From a virus, in IMG/VR virus record IMGVR_UViG_3300048588_000135, positions 1-36,652 of that record: 36,652 nucleotides of DNA. One strand, 5' to 3'. Within the stretch, counting starts at the first letter, position 1. Each line of letters begins with the position of its first letter. The position numbers and the translations under genes were made by a program. The notes below the pieces were generated by a model. The model worked only from the letters and a program-made list of their open reading frames with translations. It was not told where the DNA came from and searched no databases. This document shows positions 22,363-30,668 of this stretch, piece by piece.

Positions 22363-24380
22363 TTGTTAATATAGCTTCATTAGGCTATTCGGATGAATTT
22401 AGTGCAGATCAGAATATCTTTGCGGCAACCTATTCGCCTCTATTTAATGGACTGGCAGGCACTTATAATTACGTAAAAATTTTAGCGCAGCTGGAGTATC
22501 ACATCTTGCTTAATGCTGAGCAGTTTTCTATTTACGAAGTAAAATATGAAGGCGGTGTAACGAAGATACCTGTATCAACAGAAGCGCCAAATAGCGTGTT
22601 TTCAGTTGGTGATTTGGTTTATTACGAAAGTTTTTACTTAGCGCTTGTGCCTCCAGTGACCCCCGTCACGATTCAAGGAACCGCGACCGTTGTCTTTGTT
22701 AGCGATTCGGAAATATGGCTTGATGATGATTTCTCATACCCAGTATCGAATGTTGAAAAAACGGTGGGTTTGAAAATAATCGGATTGTCGGAAAAAAACT
22801 TTGTTGAATATGCGACAGGCTTGGTTCAGAATGGCGATCCATATTCAAATATTAGTTTTGTCACGAACGAATCAATGGCTTTTTACACCAAAACAGCAAC
22901 TCAACCGCCAAATACGCTAAAAACACTAGCGCCTTTGGGCGTAAGCAATTCTTGGCGCGACAAGTTTTTAGGCGTTATAAAACAAAAGGACTCATTAACA
23001 GGAACTTATTTCAGTTTCGGCAATAACGGGGCAGATGCAGCCCCTTTGATAGTGCCTTACGCTATTCAGCAATATGAGTTGAATACTGGTTTCTTTATTC
23101 CTTTTTATACAGAAGACGAAAGAGAGAATATCATTAACGGCATCGCCCCGAATTCTCTTCTGGGCGACAATTCTTTGAAACACGTATTTCAGCTTCGTTT
23201 TAAAAAAACACTAGCGGACACTTCGCCTGCTGTTGGCGTATTTGATTCAAATAACGGTTCAGTAGGATGGCTTGGGGAATCGTTCAATGGTTTCACCAGC
23301 CAATATAGTGTTGAGAATGTCGTTATAAGAGACCTTTTGAATGAGCTAAAAACAACGGTAGATGTAGCAGGGAGCAAAGTTTCTTTTAGACTAAAATCTG
23401 TTGGAGGTTCGTTTGTAGCTTCGCAAAAAATACTCGTTTACTGGCAAATGATGCCCGATGAAGGCGTGTATTTGAACAAAGCAAACAGATATGATCAAAA
23501 TATAAACCAAGAAGTAATATCTATCACCGCAGGCTCTAGCGGTCCAATTTCTCAGCCTAACATCTTTCAATCTTACTCCGCGGTTTTGGTTAATTCGGAA
23601 ACCATTGATGTAGAAGTTGTTATTGATCCAAATGCCGATCAATTCGGGATAGGGAATTCTTACGACATAGGCGATTATTTTGCGCTTTACACCGTAGTAG
23701 GAAAGCAGCCTATCATCGCAACACCTAGCAATGATGTTGTTTCGTTGTTTGTGAAGATTGGGCAGCTAGAAAAAAATACCGATGTGCCCGACCTTTTGTT
23801 TAACGAAGGTTTTGAGATCTTAGCGCCTGATGAAAACTATTACACCGATTATGTTGGTGGGATAGAAGATGGAATTACGGTTAAGAATAGGTTCAAGTTG
23901 GACACGACAAAAAACGCACAGATAGATACCTTGAATGTGGAGTTCATCGGCTATGACCCATTAAACGGGTCAAGTTTCCTTATAAAATCGGAGGTTGTTA
24001 ATTTCACCAGCCTATTTATTAACGGTCAACAGGAAATTAACATCGAAACCACTCGCGGTTTTAACGCTATTGATGAAGTGTTTAATGTTGTAAAACTAAA
24101 ATCTGACACATTTAATGGTCAATTTAGGTTTTACGATCTTGAATATTCCACTAAAATACCATTTAGAGAAAACATATTAGTTGCCGCGCCCGATGTTTTC
24201 TTTGACAACACGAAGCCGTTGAATGGCTTAAACGAAAAAGCTTCAAACTATTCAGATTTGAATGGGTATGAAGTTAGGCTGCAAATAAGATTCGGAGTGA
24301 ATAATGGGGAGGTTATCACTCAATATGCCATCACTTCACCAAAATTACGTATATTTGATTACCACGAAATAATAGCTTAA
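22353..24380 (+). CDS. Large virion protein, probable baseplate or tail fibre component
   Basis: A 675-residue protein starting at the ATG at 22353 (MPVVVNIAS...). A longer frame from 22320 runs through the end of the preceding small gene, so I prefer this start. It is beta-rich throughout, with many Tyr/Asn and Gly turns. The middle (YWQMMPDEGVYLNKANRYDQN, IFQSYSAVLVNSETIDVEVVI) suggests repeated beta domains. No enzymatic motif is visible. Its position next to the beta-helix spike supports a tail-tip role. Confidence 0.55.
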   Translation: MPVVVNIASLGYSDEFSADQNIFAATYSPLFNGLAGTYNYVKILAQLEYHILLNAEQFSIYEVKYEGGVTKIPVSTEAPNSVFSVGDLVYYESFYLALVPPVTPVTIQGTATVVFVSDSEIWLDDDFSYPVSNVEKTVGLKIIGLSEKNFVEYATGLVQNGDPYSNISFVTNESMAFYTKTATQPPNTLKTLAPLGVSNSWRDKFLGVIKQKDSLTGTYFSFGNNGADAAPLIVPYAIQQYELNTGFFIPFYTEDERENIINGIAPNSLLGDNSLKHVFQLRFKKTLADTSPAVGVFDSNNGSVGWLGESFNGFTSQYSVENVVIRDLLNELKTTVDVAGSKVSFRLKSVGGSFVASQKILVYWQMMPDEGVYLNKANRYDQNINQEVISITAGSSGPISQPNIFQSYSAVLVNSETIDVEVVIDPNADQFGIGNSYDIGDYFALYTVVGKQPIIATPSNDVVSLFVKIGQLEKNTDVPDLLFNEGFEILAPDENYYTDYVGGIEDGITVKNRFKLDTTKNAQIDTLNVEFIGYDPLNGSSFLIKSEVVNFTSLFINGQQEINIETTRGFNAIDEVFNVVKLKSDTFNGQFRFYDLEYSTKIPFRENILVAAPDVFFDNTKPLNGLNEKASNYSDLNGYEVRLQIRFGVNNGEVITQYAITSPKLRIFDYHEIIA

Positions 24381-24382
24381 AT

Positions 24383-24628
24383 ATGATAGTACTACCAAAT
24401 GGCGAAAACTGGGAAAATGAAGGCGAAAACACGCCTTTAGCTATCGCATGGGTTCGCGACATGTTCATTAACGCCTCAACATCACGCGATTTAGCGCAAG
24501 GGTATGAAGTTCAGAAATATGGCTCTGAATGGTTCCACTCGAAGATCATCGCTTATGACCTGTGCATTAGTACCGATGTTCGTTTTGATTTCACCACTAA
24601 TTATATAATAGATGCCATTGGTTCATAA
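24383..24628 (+). CDS. Small hypothetical tail protein
   Basis: An 81-residue protein (MIVLPNGENWENEGENTPLA...) with a helical middle and an aromatic segment (EVQKYGSEWFHSKIIAYDLCIS). It begins two bases after the previous stop, and its 3' end overlaps the spike gene by 17 bases. It may be an adaptor or assembly factor for the spike. No family recognised. Confidence 0.6.
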   Translation: MIVLPNGENWENEGENTPLAIAWVRDMFINASTSRDLAQGYEVQKYGSEWFHSKIIAYDLCISTDVRFDFTTNYIIDAIGS

Positions 24629-25865
24629 TTTTGAAAAGGGGTTAGACCTAGTTCTTGACCCAACAGGCGCAACACCGCTTGTAAATCATGTTTTTATCAG
24701 CAAGAGCGGTAATGATGGAACTGGTACTGGAACACCTTTGAATCCTTACTTAACCTACGCAGCGGCTAGGGTAGCTCAGGGAACTGGAAAAACATTCATA
24801 ATAGGAAGTGGCATATACACGGATTTCAATGTGATTGGAAATAACGCTACCATCAAAGGAGATGGATTAGTTATATTTGAGAATAATGGAACGAATTATT
24901 TTTTTTCTGACGCAGTTCAAAACAACTTTATTGAAGATGTTGTGTTTATTGGCTACTTAAGCTTAATGACAAACATAGGAAGAGGAATTAGGTTAACCAG
25001 ATGCTTTCTGAAAGACACCGCTTGGGGCGGTACTAATGCGGCAAATGGTTCATTTGCCGATTGCACTATCGTTAATTGCACGATAAACTACACAGTGCCT
25101 GGCAATTCTGTTTTTTTAAGAAACAAACTTATAAATACTTCATTTACTTTCTCTTACACTTATGATTTCACATTCAAAAACAACTACATCGATAGCACTA
25201 GTGTGGTTAATATGAGCGGAAATACTGGTGTAGTTAGAGATTTCTCGTATAACAACAACCAAGGCACGTTAATAGGCACACCAACGGTAAGCATTGGAAA
25301 CATAAATACAAACCCCTTGTTTGCAGGCAGTATTTCAGATAATGAAACTCTGTTGCAATTAGCCTCGCCAATGTTAGGAGGTGGTGAAGGTGGTCAAAAC
25401 ATCGGTAACGGCAAATTTGGAGAGTTATTAAATGAGGCAAGCACATCATTTGGGGTGTCGCCTTCCGCTAATGTCAACACTACATTTATAAGCGGTGATT
25501 TGGTTTTAACGAACCCCATATTAGATGGCTCGCGTACTTCTGCTATAATTGACTTAGGTAAATTATATACCTCCCCACGAATTAAATTGGCTGGTTTTAC
25601 CGATTTTCTAAACAACGTAGCAAGCACATCAAACTTACTTTCAAACCCAAATCATTTGACGGTAAATATCCGATACGCTGGATCAAATCAAGTTTACACG
25701 GCTTATAAACCGTTTAAAATCGACAATACGGGCGTTAGAATATTGCTAGATGCAGGAGGGAAAAGCACTGGCGAGGATGGTTTCAAGTGGGCGACTGCAA
25801 CTACTCAGAAGCTTAGATACATTCAGATACAAGTGGTAGTGACTAATAACTACATAGTTTCATAA
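24612..25865 (+). CDS. Beta-helix tail spike protein
   Basis: A 417-residue protein. After a short N-terminal adapter, the segment from about 28 on (HVFISKSGNDGTGTGTPLNPYLTYAAARVAQGTG) has the start typical of pectate-lyase-like right-handed beta-helices. Short repeating strands follow (FIEDVVFIGYLSLMTNIGRG, NSVFLRNKLINTS, FTFKNNYIDSTSVVNMSGN). From about 290 a beta-sandwich C-terminal domain follows (AIIDLGKLYTSPRIKLAG). Such proteins bind or cut surface polysaccharide. The catalytic residues cannot be identified by eye. Confidence 0.7.
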   Translation: MPLVHNFEKGLDLVLDPTGATPLVNHVFISKSGNDGTGTGTPLNPYLTYAAARVAQGTGKTFIIGSGIYTDFNVIGNNATIKGDGLVIFENNGTNYFFSDAVQNNFIEDVVFIGYLSLMTNIGRGIRLTRCFLKDTAWGGTNAANGSFADCTIVNCTINYTVPGNSVFLRNKLINTSFTFSYTYDFTFKNNYIDSTSVVNMSGNTGVVRDFSYNNNQGTLIGTPTVSIGNINTNPLFAGSISDNETLLQLASPMLGGGEGGQNIGNGKFGELLNEASTSFGVSPSANVNTTFISGDLVLTNPILDGSRTSAIIDLGKLYTSPRIKLAGFTDFLNNVASTSNLLSNPNHLTVNIRYAGSNQVYTAYKPFKIDNTGVRILLDAGGKSTGEDGFKWATATTQKLRYIQIQVVVTNNYIVS

Positions 25866-26500
25866 TGAGAGGTGTAGAGCTGTTTTTAGACCCTATCAAA
25901 GACCGCCTGCGTGGGTTGGAATTGGCTATTGAGGATAATGTTATAATAGAAGTGCGCGATAGTATCACTAATAACATTATAAACACAGCGAATATAACGA
26001 TAGCAGGATCAACGAATGACAACGGAGTTCAGCTGGGAGGGGAATATAATTTTGTCGAGCCCAATTCCGTAGCACTAACCATTTCAGCAGCCGCGCCAAG
26101 TTATACGGTAGATAGTGAGGCATTTGCTTTCACTGGCAAGGGCGCTTTAGCTAGGGTAACGCTTATACTTGTTAAGATTACTTTAGAATTTGATTGCGAT
26201 ATTCTAACATTCACAGAAGGAGGGGCATCGTTAAATCAAAAAATTTCCTCATCTGAAAACACAGTAATTAAGGCGACCTTCACAACCACTAATATGACCG
26301 TACCGCCAACAGGTCAACTACGGTGCATCATTAGACAATGGGCAAGCGTTGGAAACTTAAACGAAGGTGTGTTTGAGTACCCTTTAACGAGCATTTCCGA
26401 AAGTTTAAGCGGTTTTTCTCTAGTGTACACGCTAGTTATAACACCAGAGGAAGCCAACAGAGGGGATAGAATTTCAGCTAGATTAATAGACTTGCCATGA
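25865..26500 (+). CDS. Hypothetical tail-tip protein, beta-rich
   Basis: A 211-residue protein made of beta strands with a Thr/Ser-rich surface (IIEVRDSITNNIINTANITIAG, ARVTLILVKITLEFDCDILTF, GFSLVYTLVITPEEANRGDR). It resembles an Ig-like or jelly-roll virion domain, but I see no family mark. It overlaps the spike stop by one base and the next gene by four, so it belongs to the same tail-tip block. Confidence 0.5.
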   Translation: MRGVELFLDPIKDRLRGLELAIEDNVIIEVRDSITNNIINTANITIAGSTNDNGVQLGGEYNFVEPNSVALTISAAAPSYTVDSEAFAFTGKGALARVTLILVKITLEFDCDILTFTEGGASLNQKISSSENTVIKATFTTTNMTVPPTGQLRCIIRQWASVGNLNEGVFEYPLTSISESLSGFSLVYTLVITPEEANRGDRISARLIDLP

Positions 26501-27414
26501 TCCGAATATTCCAAACAAATAGCGCACCCATGGGTGGTACTGGCATAGTTTGCAACCTAGGCGCGACAGTAGTGAACACAACGGTAACACCTACACAAGC
26601 ATTTGACTTCTGTCATTGCGACTATGAATGTGTGTACGAAGAACCTGCTTTCGTGAATTTAGCAGACTTAAATAACAAGCATGAAAACGACAAAAAAGAA
26701 GTTTTAGTGACGCTTCCAGATGATAGTGGCAGTGTTGATTTCTTTTTAATAAATTCATCAACAGGGCAAGAAATACCTTTAATCGACAACACCTATGGAG
26801 TGAACTACCCATTCCCGTACTTTGGCGACAAAGCTGGCTACGTGGTGGAATGGAAGAAGGTAGTACCACTTCTTGGTTATTGCGTTTACCAAATTAAAGC
26901 GGTCATTGATAGCTTCGGAACTATTTCAGAGCAGATAACTCATAGGTTCAAAGTGTTGCCTTTTAGCGAAGAAAATGCGGACAACACGGTAAAAGTTAGA
27001 AGCATTCACAATGGCTACATTGAAGGTGGTTTTAACTATACAGGCATGAGCTGGGAGCGCAATGTGCGGTTTTACGGCAACATTACCGACTTCAACCCAA
27101 CTCCTACGATAGATAACTATGAGAACAGGGATCGGGTAATAACGCAGATCAAAACGAGTTTAGAAATAGCTTATTCGCTTAACTTATTTAGCGTTCCCGA
27201 AAGCGTTTTCGATTCTTTCTTCAAAGACCACTTACTGGCTAATGAAGTGTATTTGAATGACTTCAACCTATTCGCACCAGTGGTTAAAATGCGCGATAAG
27301 CTTGTTTATTGGTCTGAAAACAATGAGATTAAAAGTTTTGTGAGAAACCGAAACCTTAAAATTTCGCTTAAAATGATAGAAAGCAATCGAAACATAGTTA
27401 AAAGGCAATGGTAG
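26497..27414 (+). CDS. Hypothetical tail-tip protein with Cys-rich N-terminus
   Basis: A 305-residue protein. An early cluster of cysteines (GIVCNLGA, then DFCHCDYECVYEEP at about 37-50) suggests metal binding or disulfides, unusual for an otherwise beta-rich tail protein. The central region (VLVTLPDDSGSVDFFLINSSTG..., GYCVYQIKAVIDSFGTISEQ) looks like Ig-like domains. The C-terminal third is helical and basic (EIKSFVRNRNLKISLKMIESN). No family recognised. Confidence 0.5.
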   Translation: MIRIFQTNSAPMGGTGIVCNLGATVVNTTVTPTQAFDFCHCDYECVYEEPAFVNLADLNNKHENDKKEVLVTLPDDSGSVDFFLINSSTGQEIPLIDNTYGVNYPFPYFGDKAGYVVEWKKVVPLLGYCVYQIKAVIDSFGTISEQITHRFKVLPFSEENADNTVKVRSIHNGYIEGGFNYTGMSWERNVRFYGNITDFNPTPTIDNYENRDRVITQIKTSLEIAYSLNLFSVPESVFDSFFKDHLLANEVYLNDFNLFAPVVKMRDKLVYWSENNEIKSFVRNRNLKISLKMIESNRNIVKRQW

Positions 27415-27794
27415 CAAGCGTATTCAGCGGAAAGTACTTCTACGAGGTTGAAGATCCGATAGTGTTCAAAGGAGTGGACGAGGAGTTGCGTTTTAGCCAT
27501 CCTTATTGCAGAATACAAAAAGGTGTTTTAACAGTGAAACGCGGCTATCAGTTTAATGGCGCAAGCCCTAGAATATCCTTTATGACTTTAGAAATTGGCA
27601 CGCCACAGGGGCGAGGAAACTACACGATAGAAGCCTTTGCGGTTCATGATGCTTTGTACCAGTTTGGCAGAAAAATCGGTTTAAAAAGAAGTTGTTGCGA
27701 CAAAATATTGCTTCAAATGCTGCAAGAAAAGGGATTTCCTTTTGCTAAAATATATTACTTAACTGTGAGGGCATTCGGATGGAAAGCGTGGTGA
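27408..27794 (+). CDS. DUF1353-family protein
   Basis: A 128-residue protein of the phage DUF1353 family. GYQFNGASPR (about 46-55), the TPQGRGNYTIEAFAVHDALYQ segment (about 66-86), and a second acidic-basic motif (KRSCCDKILLQMLQEKG) match the family pattern, in which the HDxxY motif is conserved. Members are often found next to endolysins and holins, as here. Their function is unknown. The assignment rests on the motif. Confidence 0.7.
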   Translation: MVASVFSGKYFYEVEDPIVFKGVDEELRFSHPYCRIQKGVLTVKRGYQFNGASPRISFMTLEIGTPQGRGNYTIEAFAVHDALYQFGRKIGLKRSCCDKILLQMLQEKGFPFAKIYYLTVRAFGWKAW

Positions 27795-28117
27795 GAGTGT
27801 TTAAAAATTTAATATCGCAAGATTACGAAGCTGCAATTATAGAGGTGGGGGCAATAATAGATACAGTGGTGACAGGGGCAAATAATTCATTCATACACAT
27901 AGTTACTGCACTCTACCTTCTTGGTAGAGTAGCGTATTTTTTTTACTCAAAATACGTATCTTTAAAAAAAGAGCATTCGGAGGCGCTTAGTGCTGAGATA
28001 GACACAAAAATAAAACTGGCACAACTAAAGAAATGGGATATGCTGAATGTAGATGTTGGGCATGAAGAAGAAGTTGAGAAGTTAAAAAAACTGCGCGAAA
28101 AGCTATGGAAGAAATAA
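27779..28117 (+). CDS. Small membrane protein, possible holin
   Basis: A 112-residue protein. One hydrophobic stretch, IHIVTALYLLGRVAYFFYSKYV (about 40-61), suggests a single membrane segment, followed by a long charged C-terminal coil (KEHSEALSAEIDTKIKLAQLKK..., EEVEKLKKLREKLWKK). This is a plausible layout for a holin or an accessory lysis protein, next to the endolysin. It overlaps the endolysin gene by 13 bases. The two-segment protein at 28503 is also a holin candidate. Confidence 0.55.
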   Translation: MESVVRVFKNLISQDYEAAIIEVGAIIDTVVTGANNSFIHIVTALYLLGRVAYFFYSKYVSLKKEHSEALSAEIDTKIKLAQLKKWDMLNVDVGHEEEVEKLKKLREKLWKK

Positions 28118-28500
28118 CATTTAAATTAAGTCAAAGAAGCATTGACAGGCTGCAAGGCATTCACCCTATTTTGATTGAAATAGCGGTTGAAGGAATTAAA
28201 GATTCACCTTATGATTTTGGTATTCCGCAAGATGGAGGTCTTAGAACCGCTCAAAGGCAAAATGAACTATTTAAGAAAGGTGTTAGCAAGCTTGATGGCT
28301 TCAAAAAGAAAGGAAGGCACCAAGAGGGTAAGGCATTTGATATTTACGCGTTTGTAAATGGCAAAGCTTCGTGGGATGCAAAGCACTTGAAACCAATAGC
28401 TAGACACCTTCAAAGCATAGCGAAAACAAAAGGCGTTTACCTGCGTTGGGGCGGTGATTGGGAGAATTTTAAAGATTTGCCACATTTTGAAATGTTATAA
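28105..28500 (+). CDS. Endolysin, M15-type peptidase
   Basis: A 131-residue peptidoglycan peptidase of the M15 (VanY / L-alanyl-D-glutamate peptidase) type. RTAQRQNELFKKGVS (about 47-61) leads to the metal-binding GRHQEGKAFDIYA, with H72 and D79, and the C-terminal DLPHFEM supplies a second His (about H127), the standard HxxxxxxD...H set. It cuts peptide bridges in the cell wall at the end of infection. It lies in a lysis block with two membrane proteins and a spanin. Length is typical for a single-domain phage enzyme. Confidence 0.85.
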   Translation: MEEITFKLSQRSIDRLQGIHPILIEIAVEGIKDSPYDFGIPQDGGLRTAQRQNELFKKGVSKLDGFKKKGRHQEGKAFDIYAFVNGKASWDAKHLKPIARHLQSIAKTKGVYLRWGGDWENFKDLPHFEML

Positions 28501-28502
28501 GA

Positions 28503-28724
28503 ATGGAAATATTAAGCAAAATATTTGAAAGAATTCAGGGAGGTTTAATGTCAACCATCCTAGGCGTGTGCCTTATAGTTTCGGGCTGGAAGCTAATGGG
28601 TAAAGTAGAAGATCTGAGCTACGACAGTGTTGAGTTAGGTTTGTTCTTGCTGGGTTTGTTCTTTCTGTTAATATCTGACAAGTGGATCTTAGGGCTGTTT
28701 AAATTGATAAATAAAAAGAAATGA
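28503..28724 (+). CDS. Probable holin, two membrane segments
   Basis: A 73-residue protein with two hydrophobic helices: LMSTILGVCLIVSGWKLMG (about 15-33) and VELGLFLLGLFFLLISDKWIL (about 43-63), ending in basic residues LINKKK. This is a small class II holin-like topology. It sits between the endolysin and the spanin, overlapping the latter by four bases. It would form membrane lesions that release the endolysin or depolarise the membrane. Confidence 0.65.
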   Translation: MEILSKIFERIQGGLMSTILGVCLIVSGWKLMGKVEDLSYDSVELGLFLLGLFFLLISDKWILGLFKLINKKK

Positions 28725-29176
28725 AGTATATACCATTTGCAGTTATATTGTTTGTTTTCGTTGCTTGTAGTAAGGATGCGAGGCAAAAAAGAAGAGCAGA
28801 ACGCAAGATAGAAGCTGCAAGGCGGTTAGATCCTTCACGTTTTGAAAACGATACTATTACTGTTTTCGACACCGTTGTTTTCATCTCCAAAACAGTTGAC
28901 ACGGTTACTTTATTTCAAAAAAACGACACTATTACGGTCATCAATAGTGATAGCGTTATTTTGAAATATTTTTACAACACCAAAACAAATAACATCTACC
29001 ACGAAGCCACCTGCATAGGCGACACCGTGGTAGTTGAAAATAAGGTAATAGTTGAGAAAATAAAAATAATGAGTTTTTCGGAAACCCTTAGCCATTTTGG
29101 CTGGCGAAATCTGCTATTATGTGCCTTGCTGTTGCTTTTTATCTTGCTTTCTGTCGCATTCGTGACAAAAAGGTGA
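28721..29176 (+). CDS. Unimolecular spanin (u-spanin) candidate
   Basis: A 151-residue protein with a lipoprotein signal, IPFAVILFVFVAC at about 4-16 (lipobox FVAC, acylated Cys16), a beta-rich middle with repeated DTV units (DTITVFDTVVFISKTVDTVTLF), and a C-terminal membrane helix LLLCALLLLFILLSVAFV (about 131-148). An outer-membrane lipid anchor plus an inner-membrane helix in one chain is the definition of a u-spanin, which fuses the two membranes during lysis. Position directly after the holin fits. Experimental proof is lacking, but the architecture is clear. Confidence 0.75.
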   Translation: MKYIPFAVILFVFVACSKDARQKRRAERKIEAARRLDPSRFENDTITVFDTVVFISKTVDTVTLFQKNDTITVINSDSVILKYFYNTKTNNIYHEATCIGDTVVVENKVIVEKIKIMSFSETLSHFGWRNLLLCALLLLFILLSVAFVTKR

Positions 29177-29213
29177 GCAAAATCAATTTCCGTGTATTTC
29201 GTTATTTTACGCT

Positions 29214-29405
29214 TCATTTGCCATCTATTTTCTTCAAAACAATCTCAAGCCCCATCGCCTCCGCGTATTTCTCAACGGTCGACATTAAGCCTGTGCCGTT
29301 CTCAATATTTCGAATGGTTTGCTGGTGCATTCCTGTCTTTTCGGCAATATCCTTCCTGAATAGCTCTTTAAATTTCCTCTGCTTCCGTAGTTCGTCACCT
29401 ATCAT
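29214..29405 (-). CDS. XRE-family HTH repressor-like protein
   Basis: A 63-residue DNA-binding protein on the minus strand. FRKDIAEKTGMHQQTIRNIENGTGL (about 16-40) is a typical XRE helix-turn-helix with the NIENG turn. It has no C-terminal self-cleavage domain, so it resembles a Cro- or antitoxin-sized regulator. The promoter at 29435-29467 contains a palindrome overlapping the core, consistent with autorepression. It faces the end of the late operon, its stop being 37 bases from the spanin stop. Confidence 0.75.
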   Translation of the reverse strand: MIGDELRKQRKFKELFRKDIAEKTGMHQQTIRNIENGTGLMSTVEKYAEAMGLEIVLKKIDGK

Positions 29406-29434
29406 TTGTGTATGTGTTTTGGTCTTATAACTTT

Positions 29435-29467
29435 CAAATATAGTGTTTTATACATTGTTGTAAAACA
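29435..29467 (-). promoter_or_regulatory. Promoter and operator of the XRE gene
   Basis: On the minus strand TATATTTG (29442 to 29435) is a -7 box, 30 bases from the ATG. Between it and the -33 region lies the palindrome TGTTTTA-N10-TAAAACA (29444-29467 on the plus strand), with 7-bp perfect arms. A repressor bound here would block RNA polymerase. The likeliest ligand is the XRE protein itself. Confidence 0.6.
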
Positions 29468-29485
29468 TTATGTTTCAAATATCTT

Positions 29486-29505
29486 TAATTTATAATCATT
29501 CTAAA
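29486..29505 (-). promoter_or_regulatory. Conserved 20-bp promoter element (copy 3)
   Basis: Exact copy of TTTAGAATGATTATAAATTA read on the minus strand, upstream of the XRE gene promoter. Unlike the other three copies, it is not followed by the AAAGTATAA block. It lies about 60 bases upstream of the predicted transcription start. Confidence 0.7.
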
Positions 29506-29510
29506 TAAAA

Positions 29511-29744
29511 CTATCTTTTCGTTAGAAAATAAGCGTTTCCGCGAACTTGGTTCTTTTCATTAAATGTTCTTCGAATATCTATTTCTCCATTTCTGTATAA
29601 AATACGTAGGCAGCTGCGTAGCTGTGTTATTTTCAGCCCTTCGATTTTGATTCCTTCATAAATCGTTTTGGCAGAAGTAGGAGTTTCAACACTTAGTGCT
29701 TTCACTATTTCTGCAAATACATCCCTGTTTAGCACTTTACTCAT
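29511..29744 (-). CDS. Small winged-helix-like protein at the end of the minus operon
   Basis: A 77-residue protein starting at the ATG at 29744 (MSKVLNRDVFAEIV). A longer frame from 29789 would start inside the boundary hairpin and is less likely. The layout (helices 1-30, then LKITQLRSCLRILYRNGEIDIRR, then a beta wing RGNAYFLTKR) resembles a winged-helix DNA-binding fold. It is the last gene of the minus-strand early operon, directly after the cassette array. It ends beside the 20-bp element upstream of the XRE gene. Confidence 0.6.
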   Translation of the reverse strand: MSKVLNRDVFAEIVKALSVETPTSAKTIYEGIKIEGLKITQLRSCLRILYRNGEIDIRRTFNEKNQVRGNAYFLTKR

Positions 29745-29769
29745 TGTTAATATAATTATTCGGTTTGGT

Positions 29770-29814
29770 TTATCCACCAATATAACCACATTGGGTTATA
29801 TCGGTGTTATCGGC
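29770..29814 (-). repeat. Distal boundary hairpin of minus array (shared with plus array)
   Basis: On the minus strand the core GCCGATAAC (29814 to 29806) runs into the same 40-bp hairpin found at 3632-3671 in the plus array; 39 of 40 bases are identical. CACCGATATAACC pairs with GGTTATATTGGTG. The core is complementary to the start of the DUF3560 cassette (GTTATCGGC). Phage sequence follows. Confidence 0.8.
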
Positions 29815-29816
29815 AA

Positions 29817-30470
29817 TTAAGCCCAGAGTTTCACGGCAGTTTCATGCTTAGATTTTAATTCTTTTATTTTCTTGCTCGCATAAGACAAAGCCATTCCGTG
29901 TGGCCGCTCTTTCGGATTATCTTTTAAAAATTGGTGATATACCTTTGCTTCTTCGAGTTGTATCTCAAAAAATTCTAAACTCTCAGGCATTGAAAGGTCA
30001 ATTTTATTTGCCATACTTTCCCAATATGCAGTTCTTTCACGGTAGGTATCAGCTTTTTTATATTCTTCCATTGCATTACTCATTCTATTCCAGTTTCGCT
30101 CAATTAATGCACGGTGTCGTTTTTCGCTGTGATGTCCTACTTTTATAGGTTCTGCAAGTGCCAAAAAATCTTTACCTTCATTGCTTTTTTCTTGCCAATC
30201 ACTACCCTTTTTGTCCGCATTGTCAGCCCAATTATTTAGCTTTTCAACTTTATTTCTTGCTCTTTCTTGGTTATTATAACCATCAGCACGAGTAATTGAA
30301 TAACAATACATAGGTTTTTCTTTTGTCCCTGTGTAGCCTACAAAATTGTGAACTATACATTCATTTTCTTTTCCATACTTGGTTTCAACTATAATAGTAT
30401 CACCTTTTTCGTGCTTTTCTTCGCATTGTGCCACAAATACATTTGGGCAATATTTTTTGTAAGTATTCAT
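29817..30470 (-). CDS. DUF3560-domain protein (cassette gene)
   Basis: A 217-residue protein. Residues from about 110 carry the DUF3560 pattern: GHHSEKRHRALIERNWNRMS (about 111-130), then KADTYRERTAYWESMAN, and a C-terminal EAKVYHQFLKDNPKERP. This domain is found in plasmid and phage accessory proteins, sometimes with ParB- or methyltransferase-linked genes; its activity is unknown. The N-terminal half (YKKYCPNVFVAQCEEKHEKGDTI) is beta-rich with a VTRADG-like motif. The gene fills one cassette with boundary cores that are exact complements. It is next to the methyltransferase cassette. Confidence 0.75.
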   Translation of the reverse strand: MNTYKKYCPNVFVAQCEEKHEKGDTIIVETKYGKENECIVHNFVGYTGTKEKPMYCYSITRADGYNNQERARNKVEKLNNWADNADKKGSDWQEKSNEGKDFLALAEPIKVGHHSEKRHRALIERNWNRMSNAMEEYKKADTYRERTAYWESMANKIDLSMPESLEFFEIQLEEAKVYHQFLKDNPKERPHGMALSYASKKIKELKSKHETAVKLWA

Positions 30471-30504
30471 AATATTTTGATATTTATTTGATTAAAAATT
30501 AAAA

Positions 30505-30602
30505 GCCGATAACACGGTATATATGCCATGCGCCAATTAGTGTCGTGCTATTTTTATGTTTATCGCGGGCGCACGTCACATATACCCATCGTTATATGAA
30601 AG
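30505..30602 (-). repeat. attC-like site before the DUF3560 cassette
   Basis: Read on the minus strand: core CTTTCATATAAC (30602 to 30591), left arm ending GACGTGCGCC, a loop, right arm GGCGCATGGCATATATACC, and the core G|TTATCGGC (30513 to 30505). The left core complements the start of the methyltransferase cassette at 14 of 15 positions. The right core is the exact complement of GCCGATAAC at 29806-29814. Confidence 0.82.
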
Positions 30603-30668
30603 TGGGCAGACCTACTTCGATTTAAGTTCTGTGAGAAAGAAAAAAGAAAAAATCTGCCCACGCTCATT

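Noticed and set aside
29511-29789. Longer start for the winged-helix-like gene
   Set aside because: The extra 15 residues would be read from the boundary hairpin; the ATG at 29744 follows it and gives a compact domain.
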